A stretch of 58,433 bases of DNA from Metabacillus idriensis (GCF_009674765.1 NZ_WKKF01000018.1:1-58433), one strand, 5' to 3'. Numbered from the stretch's first letter, positions 43,803 through 53,728 are shown. The notes: generated from the sequence alone by a model not told the origin. Made by a program: numbers and translations.

Positions 43803-46353
43803 ATACTTTGAAGGCAATCTAGTATTCTCACAGGAAGGTTCATGCTGGGCCTATTATCAGCTAGCCGGATATAATTACGATTTTTTAGCAGATGATGAAA
43901 AAGAGATTATCTTTACAAAGATCAAGCAGTTTTTTTGGCAAATCAATCTGGATACACACCTCCTCGTAGTCCCTAACTTTCAATCGATTGAAGAAAAACA
44001 TGATCGCTTTAAACATAAATTAACCGGCCCCCTAAAAGATGCGGCTCTGAAGCATACGGATGATGCTGCCGTTCAGCTTGAGAAGATGCTTGGTAAAGAA
44101 GGAACTGAATATCGTTTCTTTATCGGTGTGAGACTTCAAAAAGCCGAGGGAAAGAAGCAAAAAACCTCTCTATTTCAGGACATAAAAGAAGCGTGGAAGG
44201 AATTTATCAGTGGAGTTAATGAAGCATCCGGCCTTGATGTGCCTGAGATCATTGAAGATGAAATTGACCGGTACCGGAAAGCAGAGCGCCGTGTTTATAA
44301 CAAGGTATCTACAAGGCTCCAAGCTGATCCTGTCAATGAAGAAGACATTCAATGGCTGGTGCGCCGAAACTGGTACCGTTCAATCGGGAAAGCACCTGTT
44401 ATAAAAAATTGGAGCCCTGATTACAGCGTTCACTATAAAGAGTATGAAGAGGGGGAAGTTACAGTGCGACGGCCCCTGTATCATGATGTATTGCGATTAT
44501 CAGAAGGATTTGTTGATGATTCGCCAAAGAGAAGCATCATACTTAAGCAAATACATGAAGGGGAAGAAGTGGAAGGGCATGTTGCTTTCCTTGCCATCGC
44601 CAATGTCCCATATGAACTGGAGTTTCCCGGTGAGGAATGGATGTATGTTATTCAAAACCTTGATTTTCCTGTAGAAATCAGTGTTCGAACAGAAATGATG
44701 GATAACCGAAAAGCGTTATCTTCTGTTCGCAACGCGCAGAAAGACTTGAAAGATCAAGACCGTCATGCGAGGGAGACCGGGAATGATACCGGGCTCAATG
44801 TGCTTGACGGCAGAGCAGAAGCCCATGAACTTGAAGCCCATCTACAAAAATCACGTATGCCTTTAATTAAAACGTCCATCATTTTAGCTGTGTCTGCCAC
44901 GAATGAAGATGAATTAAAACGACGCTGCGATACGGTCAAAGACATGTATCAGGATATGATGTTTCAGGTCGAACAGCCATACGGGGACCAGTGGCTTGCT
45001 TTCAATGAATTTCTGCCCGGTGCGAAGCGCTACATCAAGGATTATGTTCATTTTATGGAACCTGCAACCGTTGCCGGAAGCATGTTTGGAGCAACTAAGC
45101 AGCTAGGTGACGGGGAAGGGTTCTTTATTGGAAGTACAGGGATCCTTGATCAGCCCGTTTACATTATGCCAAACCGGGCTGCACAGGGGATTCGGGGAAC
45201 AAAGACCAATGCACTTTCCGCAGCGTTCCTCGGGTCACTTGGTGGAGGTAAATCCTTCAGTTCAAACCTCATCACCTACCTGTCGGTTTTATCCGGCGGT
45301 AAAGCGCTTGTCATAGATCCTAAGGGTGAGCGCGGAAACTGGAAACGGGATTTATATGAGCTGGGTGATGAGGTCAATATCATCTCCCTCTCTACAAGGC
45401 ATGAGGATAAAGGAAGGTTAGATCCATTTTCCATTCATGATGACATAAAAGAAGCTGAAACGTTGGCGCTGGATATCCTGACGTTTTTAACGGGGGTACG
45501 GCTTGATGATTCAGAGCGTTTTCCAAAGCTCACCCGGGCTGTCCGGTCCGTTGCTGAATCCGAGAAGCCGTGTCTTGGGAAAGTTGTTACCAATCTTTTA
45601 GGCAGCAAGGATAAAATCGCAAAACAGTTAGGTGAACACATACGTTCATTTAAAGAATTGTCCTTTGCGCAGCTGCTTTTCGGTGATGGGGAGAATGATT
45701 CGGCCATCAACCTTCGCACAGCTTTAAATGTTTTGCAGATCCAAAACCTTGAGCTTCCGGCGCCGGATACGCCGCAAGAGAAATACAATCTGTCAGAAAT
45801 GCTTTCGGTTGCGATGATGCTTCCGATTTCATCATTTGCGCTAAAGTTCATTCACAGTGACCGCAGGATTTTCAAAACGGTACTCTTGGATGAGGCATGG
45901 GCGGTCCTTAACACAAGTCAGGGAAGCCATTTAGCCTCGCGTCTAGTTCGTGCAGGACGTTCAATGAATGCCGGCATCTATTTTGTTACCCAGAATGCGA
46001 ATGATCTTCTTGATGAAAAAATGAAAAACAATATCGGAATGAAATTTGCTTTCCGCAGCACGGATCCAAACGAGATTGAAAATGTGCTTTCTTTACTAAA
46101 CCTGAAAAATACGGAGTACAACGCGTCTACTTTAAGAGAGCTTCAGAACGGTCAGTGCCTGTTCCAGGATATTACAGGACGTGTTGGTGTTGTATCAATA
46201 AATGCCTTATTTAAAGATCTTTTTGACGCTTTTGATACACGGCCCCCGGCAGAAGAACTGGAAGAGGGAGAGATCATTCCTGATGGGGATCTTCCGATTG
46301 ATGGACACCTTCAGAAAGAAGAAAAACACAAGAAGGAAGGCGTGTTTGTATGA
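43780..46353 (+). CDS. VirB4/TcpF/ConE-like conjugation ATPase
   Basis: An 857-residue ATPase. Walker A is GSLGGGKS (485-492) and Walker B LLDEAW (Asp704-Glu705), as in VirB4, ConE and TrsE. It powers assembly of the transfer channel. I place the start at the TTG at 43780, 5 nt after AGGGGTGA, giving a 23-bp overlap with tcpE; an in-frame ATG at 43762 lies before the ribosome site. It overlaps the lipoprotein gene by 4 bp. Confidence 0.88.
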   Translation: MTIEFPIKYFEGNLVFSQEGSCWAYYQLAGYNYDFLADDEKEIIFTKIKQFFWQINLDTHLLVVPNFQSIEEKHDRFKHKLTGPLKDAALKHTDDAAVQLEKMLGKEGTEYRFFIGVRLQKAEGKKQKTSLFQDIKEAWKEFISGVNEASGLDVPEIIEDEIDRYRKAERRVYNKVSTRLQADPVNEEDIQWLVRRNWYRSIGKAPVIKNWSPDYSVHYKEYEEGEVTVRRPLYHDVLRLSEGFVDDSPKRSIILKQIHEGEEVEGHVAFLAIANVPYELEFPGEEWMYVIQNLDFPVEISVRTEMMDNRKALSSVRNAQKDLKDQDRHARETGNDTGLNVLDGRAEAHELEAHLQKSRMPLIKTSIILAVSATNEDELKRRCDTVKDMYQDMMFQVEQPYGDQWLAFNEFLPGAKRYIKDYVHFMEPATVAGSMFGATKQLGDGEGFFIGSTGILDQPVYIMPNRAAQGIRGTKTNALSAAFLGSLGGGKSFSSNLITYLSVLSGGKALVIDPKGERGNWKRDLYELGDEVNIISLSTRHEDKGRLDPFSIHDDIKEAETLALDILTFLTGVRLDDSERFPKLTRAVRSVAESEKPCLGKVVTNLLGSKDKIAKQLGEHIRSFKELSFAQLLFGDGENDSAINLRTALNVLQIQNLELPAPDTPQEKYNLSEMLSVAMMLPISSFALKFIHSDRRIFKTVLLDEAWAVLNTSQGSHLASRLVRAGRSMNAGIYFVTQNANDLLDEKMKNNIGMKFAFRSTDPNEIENVLSLLNLKNTEYNASTLRELQNGQCLFQDITGRVGVVSINALFKDLFDAFDTRPPAEELEEGEIIPDGDLPIDGHLQKEEKHKKEGVFV

Positions 46354-46787
46354 AAAAATTGTTCTTAATTATGAGTCTTTCGTTCCTGTTGGTGGTTGCT
46401 GCGGCATGTGGCAGCAATGAGGTTAACGGAAAAGGACCTGAAGAAATACCAGTTGAATGGGCGAATGCAGATACACAGCGAGATCAATCCAAATTGCTTT
46501 CACTTCTTGATAAAAAAGAGTCAGCTTTAGATCCAGAAGACAGTGCAGATAATAACAAAACCGTTAAGAAATATAAGTTAGTCGAATGGAAAGGGAATAA
46601 CGATAATTATTTTTATGAGATTAGTTATGAAAATCCGATTAAGAAAGACACATTAAAAACTGAACAAATGGAAGTAATTAAAACAGATGATGGATGGAAA
46701 AGAACAGCTTTTGGCGATTTAAAGGATTTTGATAAATTAGTTGAAGATTTAAAACCAGAAGTACTCAGAGAGATGAATGATAAATGA
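46350..46787 (+). CDS. Lipoprotein of the transfer operon
   Basis: A 145-residue lipoprotein: MKKLFLIMSLSF signal and lipobox AAAC at about residues 17-20, followed by a globular Lys/Asp-rich part. It is overlapped by ATGA on both sides, so translation is coupled with VirB4- and VirB6-like genes. It may be a surface or channel-stabilising subunit; I do not recognise a family. Confidence 0.8.
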   Translation: MKKLFLIMSLSFLLVVAAACGSNEVNGKGPEEIPVEWANADTQRDQSKLLSLLDKKESALDPEDSADNNKTVKKYKLVEWKGNNDNYFYEISYENPIKKDTLKTEQMEVIKTDDGWKRTAFGDLKDFDKLVEDLKPEVLREMNDK

Positions 46788-49174
46788 AAAAAATCATAAG
46801 GTTTATCTTGTTATCTGTTACTATCCTTTTGACATTTCAAGTATCAGTTTCAGCAGAGAGCCTTCAAGATAACTTAGTCCCACAAGATTCTGATATAGGA
46901 TCTGTAGGAGAAGTAGATTTAAAATATAAAGAACATCCACAACACCACTATAAATTAGACACTTGGGTAGATACCGATGGTGACTGGATGCCGTGGAATT
47001 GGGCAGACGGGGCAGGAAAACAAATTTACATCGCATTAATGGAAATCATCAATTCCATCTGGAATGTCAATATTCTATTGGCTAATTTTACGATGAAGAT
47101 TGTACAAGAAGCATTTGAGCTTGATTTTGTTTCAAATATAACCGAAGAGATTGGCACAGCTATTCAAAATATCGCAGGGTTTGGCCCAGACGGTTTCGCG
47201 GGGGATGGGCTATGGCCGTTACTTGTCACGTTTGTTATCGCGATTGTAGGTGCCTGGGCAACATATGTTGGAATGGTAAAACGTGAAAGCAGCCGTGCCT
47301 GGGGCGGTTTGATTTCTTCAATGATTATTTTTGTTTTTGCGCTTGGTTTTTTCTCGAATGCACCAACTATATTAAAAGGAATTAATAATTGGTCCAGTGA
47401 CCTTCAAAGTGATGTTTTAGCTGTTTCAGCGAGTGTTGTAAACCCTGGTGCCTCATATTCTAAAGAAGAAGGAATTGCGACTATCCGCAATCAAATGTTT
47501 GATTTAATGGTTAAGAAACCATATATGCTCATGCAATATGGAACGACGGAGGTTGAAGAAAGAAGAGTAAACGATTTGCTTGCGGTAGATCCTTTTACGA
47601 ATTCAGAAGATAGAAATACCAAGGCTGAAGTAGAAGTAACTCAAAATGATAATATCATGATGTCCATTGACGGAATATCTCAGCGTGCAGGGTTTGTCCC
47701 TTTGCTTTTTGTAGCAAATACCATCATTGGCATTTTCCTTCTCATGGTTTCAGGCACGATTATCCTTTATCAGATGGTTTTTCTTGCATTGGTTCTTTTT
47801 GCACCGGTTCCGTTGCTGATGGCGTTGGTGCCACGCTGGAAGCATGCAGCTTTTGATTGGGGCATGAAAGTGCTTCATGCTCAGCTGATGAAAATCTCCA
47901 TTGCTTTGTTGCTTACTATTTTGTTCGGTATTTCAGCCATTCTTTACCGTGCGACAGAAAGTTCGGATTTAGGGTATCTTGGAATGATGCTCCTTCAAAT
48001 AATCTGTTTTGTTGGGGTTTGGGCTAAACGAAAAGAACTATTTAATATCGTATCGACAGCTGTAAATAATGTTGAAAGCAGTACGGGAGCTACTTTGCAA
48101 AGCTACCGTCAGAAATTCAGCCAAGCAAGGAGTATAGCCCGAAATGCCAAGAGCAGTATGGATGCAAGCACGAGTAAAGGACGGATCCGCAATCAGCCCC
48201 TAACTGAACGGAAGCCTTTAGGGCAGGGTAAGATCGGCGCACTTACCAAAGAGCAGTTAGCAGAAAGACAACAGCAGATGAAATCATCAAAAGAAGGTCT
48301 CCTTAACAAAAAGGATGCTGTAGCTGCAGGAGTGAACGGAGTCGTGATGGCCGAACGAAGCAATCCTGAAATTCAAAGTGGCATGGAAGATTACCGAAAG
48401 CTGAAAAGTCCTACAGGAGTTGAAAATGCAAGTTCAGACCGTGAACAGCATATGGATCGTATCCATGGCTCTCAACCTGAAATTCAAAAAGGAAATATTA
48501 CTTCAATTGAAGATTTACGACGCCGACGTTTAGAGAGTGGAAGTCTTGCGAATGCTCCATTAGCAGATCGCCAATCACTAATTGCTGCACGAAATGAAAT
48601 TGCTGCCTCATTAGAAAGGCCGGAAACGCAGGATGCAGAGATGTCAGATCGAACGCAAAGTGAGCGTAATGTGAACTTAATTAATCAAAACAGTCACGAA
48701 GATAAGGTCAATGACAAACAAAGTAATCATTTAGCAGAACGCAGAGTGCTGGATCGGCAGGCGGACAAAGAAGTTTCTGAAGATACGATGAGTCGTGAAA
48801 GATTAGTTCAAACAAATAATGAACGCACTATCAATGATAAAGTTAATCGTCAGTCTTTTAATCATGATGGCCATGAACGTAATATCAATGAGACAACGAC
48901 TCGTAATTTAATTAATAATGAAAATAACGATCGAACTGTTAATGATGTGATTGACCGCAATAACGTTGAAACTGAAACGCATCGAAGGTCACAGGAAAAC
49001 ATTACAACCAGGGAGACGCTTTCTCAAGAAGCCACTCACAGGAATGAACAGCTTGTTAATAATTTAGAAAATATAGAAAACGTCATAAAACAGGGGAAAC
49101 ATATTACACAGTGGGAAGCTCAGCAGCAAATCAATGCACGTAACCGTAATCGAGATAAGGGACAGGAGGAATAA
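46784..49174 (+). CDS. VirB6/TcpH-like polytopic conjugation protein
   Basis: A 796-residue protein with an N-terminal signal (to about residue 25), around six hydrophobic segments (residues 80-420, with GLWPLLVTFVIAIVGAW and FVPLLFVANTIIGIFLL) and a long charged cytoplasmic tail (from about 430) rich in Asn, Arg and Glu. The topology matches the CD3337/EF1877 mobilome membrane proteins and TcpH. It is probably the channel core. The tail carries 18-residue repeats listed separately. Confidence 0.85.
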   Translation: MKKIIRFILLSVTILLTFQVSVSAESLQDNLVPQDSDIGSVGEVDLKYKEHPQHHYKLDTWVDTDGDWMPWNWADGAGKQIYIALMEIINSIWNVNILLANFTMKIVQEAFELDFVSNITEEIGTAIQNIAGFGPDGFAGDGLWPLLVTFVIAIVGAWATYVGMVKRESSRAWGGLISSMIIFVFALGFFSNAPTILKGINNWSSDLQSDVLAVSASVVNPGASYSKEEGIATIRNQMFDLMVKKPYMLMQYGTTEVEERRVNDLLAVDPFTNSEDRNTKAEVEVTQNDNIMMSIDGISQRAGFVPLLFVANTIIGIFLLMVSGTIILYQMVFLALVLFAPVPLLMALVPRWKHAAFDWGMKVLHAQLMKISIALLLTILFGISAILYRATESSDLGYLGMMLLQIICFVGVWAKRKELFNIVSTAVNNVESSTGATLQSYRQKFSQARSIARNAKSSMDASTSKGRIRNQPLTERKPLGQGKIGALTKEQLAERQQQMKSSKEGLLNKKDAVAAGVNGVVMAERSNPEIQSGMEDYRKLKSPTGVENASSDREQHMDRIHGSQPEIQKGNITSIEDLRRRRLESGSLANAPLADRQSLIAARNEIAASLERPETQDAEMSDRTQSERNVNLINQNSHEDKVNDKQSNHLAERRVLDRQADKEVSEDTMSRERLVQTNNERTINDKVNRQSFNHDGHERNINETTTRNLINNENNDRTVNDVIDRNNVETETHRRSQENITTRETLSQEATHRNEQLVNNLENIENVIKQGKHITQWEAQQQINARNRNRDKGQEE
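48821..48982 (+). repeat. 54-bp degenerate tandem repeat in the VirB6-like tail
   Basis: Units begin at 48821, 48875 and 48929, exactly 54 bp (18 residues) apart: ERTINDKVNRQSFN, ERNINETTTRNLIN and DRTVNDVIDRNNVE. Earlier parts of the tail carry similar but irregular elements (SERNVNLINQN). Confidence 0.7.
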
Positions 49175-49190
49175 ACAGGAGGAGAGACTA

Positions 49191-49817
49191 ATGTTTGGAT
49201 GGGATTTACAAAACAGTAAAAGCGATCGGATCAAGCTGTTCCTTTTTCTTCTTGCTGTTTTTCTGATTGTCGGTTTTGCAGCTTCAACTTTCTTTAGGAG
49301 TACATTAGGAAATCCCACTGGGGTTTCAAAGACTGTTGAAACGACCCAGCCCCCCTCCGATAATACTAATTCAAAGGACAGCACTGATGCAGTGATGCAC
49401 CGTAAAGAGGTGTCAAATGAGTATGATCAAACGGAGCACTTTTCTGCAGAAGAGCTTGAGGCTACTAAAAAGATCGCTGTTCAGTTTGTTACAAAGTTTC
49501 ATACCTATGATGCAGATAAACCGATGGATTACCTTGTTAAGGCAAAACCTTATATGACAGAAGCTCTATATGAAAAAATGAACCAGAACGGCAGACGGGA
49601 AGTGCTTGAACGCTCATATTTAACAGTGAAAGAAACAGAAGTGACGCCAGTTGTTAACAAGAGCAGCAAGATTGTTCGCTGGAATGTCATCGTCAAAGGA
49701 GAAGCAAAGTCAGTTGATGGAAAGGTTTCTTCAACCGAAGATTGGTACTTAGTGGGCATCCGAGACGTTCAAGGCGAATGGCAAGTAGAGGATGTGAGAG
49801 TGAATGTCCCAAATTAA
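49191..49817 (+). CDS. VirB8-like NTF2-fold conjugation protein
   Basis: A 208-residue protein with one N-terminal membrane helix (LFLFLLAVFLIVGFAASTFF) and an NTF2-like external domain (KKIAVQFVTKFHTYDADKPMD, ending in DWYLVGI and GEWQVEDVRVN). It is a smaller relative of the TcpC-type scaffold. The ATG follows AGGAGGAG. It overlaps the wall-hydrolase gene by 14 bp. Confidence 0.75.
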   Translation: MFGWDLQNSKSDRIKLFLFLLAVFLIVGFAASTFFRSTLGNPTGVSKTVETTQPPSDNTNSKDSTDAVMHRKEVSNEYDQTEHFSAEELEATKKIAVQFVTKFHTYDADKPMDYLVKAKPYMTEALYEKMNQNGRREVLERSYLTVKETEVTPVVNKSSKIVRWNVIVKGEAKSVDGKVSSTEDWYLVGIRDVQGEWQVEDVRVNVPN

Positions 49818-50274
49818 TGATTCCAATACTCACGAGACTGATGGAAGTTCTGCTTTAAAGAATGCGACAGGTACAGCCGGAAAAGCCGTAGCGAAAAAGG
49901 CTGGGAAGAAAGCTTTGAAAGCAGCAACTGCAAAGGCAGCCGCAGCTACTGGTTCTACCGTTGGACTTCCTGTTGTCTTGGGTCTTGCAACTGCCGCCAT
50001 TGTTCTCATTGGAGGGCTTATCATTATCGCTTTTGTTATCCTGTCTTCGACTGGTGGAGAAGAAAAAATGCAGCCAGGCATGGGATATCATGGGGGAGAA
50101 ATCTCAGAGCTTGGAGCAAATGAAATACCGGCTCAATATCTGCCAATCTATCAAGCTGCAGAAGAAAAGTATGCGGTACCGTGGCATTTGCTTGCTGCCC
50201 ATCACAGGGTAGAAACGAGATTTTCAACGTTAGAAGTAATGGTTTCACCAGTTGGGGCAGCTGGACATATGCAG
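49804..50274 (+). CDS. CwlT/TcpG-like peptidoglycan hydrolase, exon 1
   Basis: The first 157 codons of a two-domain wall hydrolase. Basic, Ala/Lys-rich N-terminus, one membrane helix (about 55-81), then the lysozyme-like lytic transglycosylase domain starting at about 110 with the likely catalytic Glu137 (HRVETRF) and the motif SPVGAAGHMQ at the intron boundary. Without splicing the frame reads three intron codons and stops at 50286. The rest of the gene is at 52799-53530. Such enzymes open the peptidoglycan for the transfer channel. Confidence 0.88.
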
Positions 50275-50870
50275 GTGCGACCATAAGGTCGCATAAGAAA
50301 TTTCCTTTAGCAAGGAACAGGTTAGACCACAATGACCTGTCGTCACCCAGCTTATCCGTGAGGGAAACCAAATATCGGGGAGTGTAGCATGCTGGGAAAG
50401 CCATAAGTTATCGAAATACCACGATACGACTGAGTGGCAAGACGAAAAGTTGTAAATAAGGATGAAAGCTAAACTGCTTGAATGATAGTCCAAGGGGGTT
50501 AATGGTCCACCTATAGCGGAAGGTATTTATAAACGCTATACAGCCAAAGGAAACGAAATAATTGCAGGTTTGTTTCCGATTACTTAACTGATTAATTGCG
50601 TGTCAGTTGAGAAGTGGTCTAAGGCTGACCGTCTTCAATAAGAAGAAAAGGACGACCGTCACATCCGATATTACAGCGAGCTTGTTCTTATGCGTACTAA
50701 ATGGTGATTACCTAAGTTGGAACGCCCTTTAGGGCTATGTACAAAGGTACTGAATATCCAATATGGTAACGGAGCTCTCGTAGTAGTCCGAGACAGGGAA
50801 AGCCTGTTACATGGCGAAGGAGAGCAGTTTATCTCGTCTTACACAACATTGGAAAGGAGCGTGAGGCTCT

Positions 50871-52694
50871 ATGAGAAGTCCAAACATAGTGTTAGACAAT
50901 CTAGCGAAACAGACTACTCGTAATGATTACAAAATCCGCAGGCTTTACAGAAACTTGTACAACACTGAATTTTATCTTATTGCTTACTCTAAGGTGTACA
51001 GCAAAGAAGGTAATATGACCAAAGGTGTCGATGAAGCTACCATTGATGGAATGAGTCTAAAACGCATTGATAATCTAATAGAATGTCTGAAGGACTATAG
51101 CTACCAGCCTAAGCCGTCAAGAAGGGTGTACATTCCCAAGAAAAACGGTGGGAAACGTCCATTAGGCGTTCCATCTTTTGAGGATAAGCTGTTACAGGAA
51201 GTCGTTAGAATGATACTGGAAAGTATCTATGAGCCAAATTTTTCTGATCGTTCACATGGTTTTCGTCCCGAAAGAAGCTGTCATACAGCCCTAACTCAAC
51301 TAAAAGAACGCTTTACAGGGGCAAAGTGGTTTATCGAGGGAGATATTAAAGGGTTTTTCGATAATATTGACCACCATACACTCATCGCCATCCTAAAAAG
51401 GAAGATTGAGGATGAAGCCTTTATAAACCTCATCTGGAAATTTCTCAAGGCAGGCTATATGGAGGAATGGAGATACCATAAAACATACAGTGGAACACCA
51501 CAGGGCGGAATCATCAGTCCCATACTGTCAAATATCTACTTAAGCGAGCTTGACCGTTTTATCGAAAAGTACAAATCGGGGTTCGATAAAGGAAAAGCCA
51601 GAAAAAGATTACGTGAATACAGAACCCGTGAAATGCGCCTCTCTCGTGCTAAAAGGAAGTACGGGGAAAAATGGACTGAATTGGACGAGGAAGAAAAAGA
51701 AAAGGCAAGACTTCACGTCAAAACACTTAAAAATCATATGATGGAACTTCCCTATAAAGATCCGATGGATGACGGCTACAAACGGCTGCAATACACAAGA
51801 TACGCAGACGACTTTCTCATAGGGGTCATTGGCAGTAAAGAGGATTGCCAGATCATTAAAAGTGACTTGACCAATTTTCTAGAGAACGAGTTGAAGATTG
51901 AACTATCTCAAGAAAAAACGTTGATTACACATTCAAAAGACCGAGCGCGTTTTCTCGGATACGACGTGAAAATCAGTCATGATAATAAGACGGCAAAACA
52001 TACAGCCAGTGGTCACAAACAGCGTACTCGTACAATGAGCTGTGAACTGCTTATGCCTCATGAAATATGGAGAAATAAGCTGATTGAGTACGGAGCGTTG
52101 AAAATTGACTCGAGAACAAAAAAATGGAAATCGGCCCATCGAACATACCTTATCCAAAATGATGATTTAGAAATTTTGTCGATTTACAACGCAGAAATTA
52201 GAGGTTTGTATAACTATTACCAACTGGCGAACAATGTTTACAAATTGGATAGCTTTAAACACATTATGGAGTACAGCATGTATAAAACATTCGCCAATAA
52301 ATATAAATCCAGCGTTAAAAAGATCATCAACAAATTCAGATTAAATGGTCATTTTGGAGTGCGATACGATACAATCAGTGGAAAAAAAGTTTCCTACTTC
52401 TACAAAGACGGATTCAGAAAAAAGAATCTTGTTTACAAGACAAAAGAAATTGACAAAGTACCTGCGGAAAGAAACATTATCTATAACAGAACGAGTTTGG
52501 TCAAACGACTTTTAGCGGACAAATGTGAATGGTGCGGTATGAGTAACATACCTTTAGAAATTCACCATGTAAGAAAGCTAAAAGATCTGAAAGGTAGGAA
52601 AAGGTGGGAGAAGCGAATGATTGAAAGAAATCGCAAAACCATGGCTTTGTGCGCAAAGTGCCACCTTGACTTACACAACGGAAAGCTAGATTGA
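50871..52694 (+). CDS. ltrA: Group II intron-encoded reverse transcriptase/maturase with HNH endonuclease
   Basis: A 607-residue intron-encoded protein. RT motifs: GGKRPLGVPSFEDKLLQ, GFRPERSCHTAL, GDIKGFFDNIDH, SGTPQGGIISPILSNIYL and YTRYADDFLIG (intact YADD). A maturase domain X region follows (SIYNAEIRGLYNYY), and an HNH nuclease ends the protein (CEWCG, LEIHHVRKLKDLKG, CAKCHLDLHNG). All parts appear intact, so the intron could be mobile and self-splicing-competent. It has AAAGGAG upstream of the ATG. Confidence 0.96.
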   Translation: MRSPNIVLDNLAKQTTRNDYKIRRLYRNLYNTEFYLIAYSKVYSKEGNMTKGVDEATIDGMSLKRIDNLIECLKDYSYQPKPSRRVYIPKKNGGKRPLGVPSFEDKLLQEVVRMILESIYEPNFSDRSHGFRPERSCHTALTQLKERFTGAKWFIEGDIKGFFDNIDHHTLIAILKRKIEDEAFINLIWKFLKAGYMEEWRYHKTYSGTPQGGIISPILSNIYLSELDRFIEKYKSGFDKGKARKRLREYRTREMRLSRAKRKYGEKWTELDEEEKEKARLHVKTLKNHMMELPYKDPMDDGYKRLQYTRYADDFLIGVIGSKEDCQIIKSDLTNFLENELKIELSQEKTLITHSKDRARFLGYDVKISHDNKTAKHTASGHKQRTRTMSCELLMPHEIWRNKLIEYGALKIDSRTKKWKSAHRTYLIQNDDLEILSIYNAEIRGLYNYYQLANNVYKLDSFKHIMEYSMYKTFANKYKSSVKKIINKFRLNGHFGVRYDTISGKKVSYFYKDGFRKKNLVYKTKEIDKVPAERNIIYNRTSLVKRLLADKCEWCGMSNIPLEIHHVRKLKDLKGRKRWEKRMIERNRKTMALCAKCHLDLHNGKLD

Positions 52695-52702
52695 TAAATG
52701 GA

Positions 52703-52736
52703 GAGCCGTATACGTCGAGAGGTGTACGTACGGTTC
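52703..52736 (+). ncRNA. Group II intron domain V
   Basis: The 34-nt stem starts GAGCCGTATACG and ends GTACGGTTC, with a GAGA-type loop, matching the conserved catalytic hairpin. Confidence 0.9.
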
Positions 52737-52798
52737 GGGGAGGAGTACTTGGAAACCTATCATGGAAACATGAAGAAGGCGCCGGGTGCTTACTCTAC

Positions 52799-53530
52799 TT
52801 CATGCCTTTAACTTGGATTGGATGGTCTTACCCCGGCGGAAATCGGTTGGGTAATGCCAATATTCCGAGTGAAATCTTAACTAATCCTATTATGATTAAA
52901 AAGTATGGAGGATATGGCGTAGATGCAAATGGTGATGGAAAAGCAGATCCATGGGATATAGAAGATGCCATATTTTCTGCAGCTAACTATCTTGCTGCAA
53001 ATGGGGCAGCTGAAGGTGATTTAAGACGAGCAGTATTCGCTTATAATAGGGCAGATTGGTACGTAGAAGAAGTCCTCGGTTTTGCAGATCAGTATGTGAA
53101 AGGGTATGTAACGGTAGGCGGTGGCGGTGGTGGAAATACAGGCATTGCAGTGGTTGACGTAGGCAACAGATGGATTGGAAACTCTGTTTATGTGTTTGGC
53201 GGAGGAAGGAATCAAAGTGACATATCTAGAGGACGTTTCGACTGTTCCAGTTTTATTCATTGGGCGTTTAAAGAAGTCGGAGTTGATTTAGGTCCATTAA
53301 CATCTACCAGCACGGAAACCTTGAAGCATCTAGGGGAACCGGTATCTGCAGATAAGTTGAAGCCTGGGGATCTCGTATTCTTTAATACGTATAAGAGAGA
53401 TGGCCATGTGGGGATTTATGTTGGAAACGGGAAGTTTATAGGAGCTCAATCCAGTACAGGTGTTGCAATAGCTGATATGAAACAAGGTTATTGGAAGAGT
53501 GTATTCAATGGCCGTGTAAAAAGGATATAA
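52799..53530 (+). CDS. CwlT/TcpG-like peptidoglycan hydrolase, exon 2
   Basis: The last 243 codons of the wall hydrolase (400 residues after splicing). It starts FMPLTWIGW, completing the transglycosylase domain. Then a Gly-rich linker and an NlpC/P60 endopeptidase domain with catalytic Cys306 (RFDCSSFIHW) and His360 (DGHVGIYVG). This two-domain layout is that of CwlT (ICEBs1) and Tn916 Orf14. A frame running into exon 2 from the intron (start about 52691) is an artefact. Confidence 0.92.
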   Translation, partial: FMPLTWIGWSYPGGNRLGNANIPSEILTNPIMIKKYGGYGVDANGDGKADPWDIEDAIFSAANYLAANGAAEGDLRRAVFAYNRADWYVEEVLGFADQYVKGYVTVGGGGGGNTGIAVVDVGNRWIGNSVYVFGGGRNQSDISRGRFDCSSFIHWAFKEVGVDLGPLTSTSTETLKHLGEPVSADKLKPGDLVFFNTYKRDGHVGIYVGNGKFIGAQSSTGVAIADMKQGYWKSVFNGRVKRI

Positions 53531-53596
53531 ACAAATTAATAGTAGATATCTCAATTCGATTGGATATAGGCATTGAATAAGGAGTAGAATCAGCTG

Positions 53597-53683
53597 ATGA
53601 AAAAATTTGGAGATTCAAACTTTATTATAATTAGTGTGCTTGTTATAGCATTTTTCATTGTGCTCTTCTTTACAACACCATAG
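53597..53683 (+). CDS. 28-residue single-span membrane peptide
   Basis: MKKFGDSNFIIISVLVI... ends ...FFTTP and consists of a short basic head and one hydrophobic helix. AAGGAG lies 12 nt before the ATG, a long spacing. It is the last frame before the operon terminator. The function is unknown, and the call is tentative because of its size. Confidence 0.45.
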   Translation: MKKFGDSNFIIISVLVIAFFIVLFFTTP

Positions 53684-53728
53684 CCTAAGAAAAGCTGAAG
53701 TACTCTTCAGCTTTTCTTAGGCTTTTTT
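53683..53728 (+). terminator. Terminator of the transfer operon
   Basis: Perfect 18-bp arms (53683-53700 and 53705-53722), a TACT loop and TTTTTT. This is the strongest terminator in the window. Confidence 0.95.

Larger units (their letters stand above)
50275..52798 (+). mobile_element. Group II intron inside the wall-hydrolase gene
   Basis: A 2,524-bp group II intron. The 5' end is GTGCGACC (GUGYG consensus) and the 3' end is CTCTAC (AY). Removing it joins CAG to TTC and restores GHMQ|FMPLTW in frame, the standard lytic transglycosylase motif. It encodes an intact maturase (50871-52694) and has a typical domain V at 52703-52736 followed by a domain VI stem (GAGTA/TACTC). The 5' ribozyme half lies in 50275-50870. 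Boundaries are set by exon reading frame and consensus ends. Confidence 0.93.

Noticed and set aside
50717-50923. Small frame at the 5' side of the intron protein
   Set aside because: It lies within intron RNA domains and overlaps the true start of the reverse transcriptase; no homology visible.
52691-53530. Stand-alone gene from 52691
   Set aside because: The first 36 codons lie in intron domains V-VI; the real coding sequence is exon 2 from 52799, joined to exon 1.
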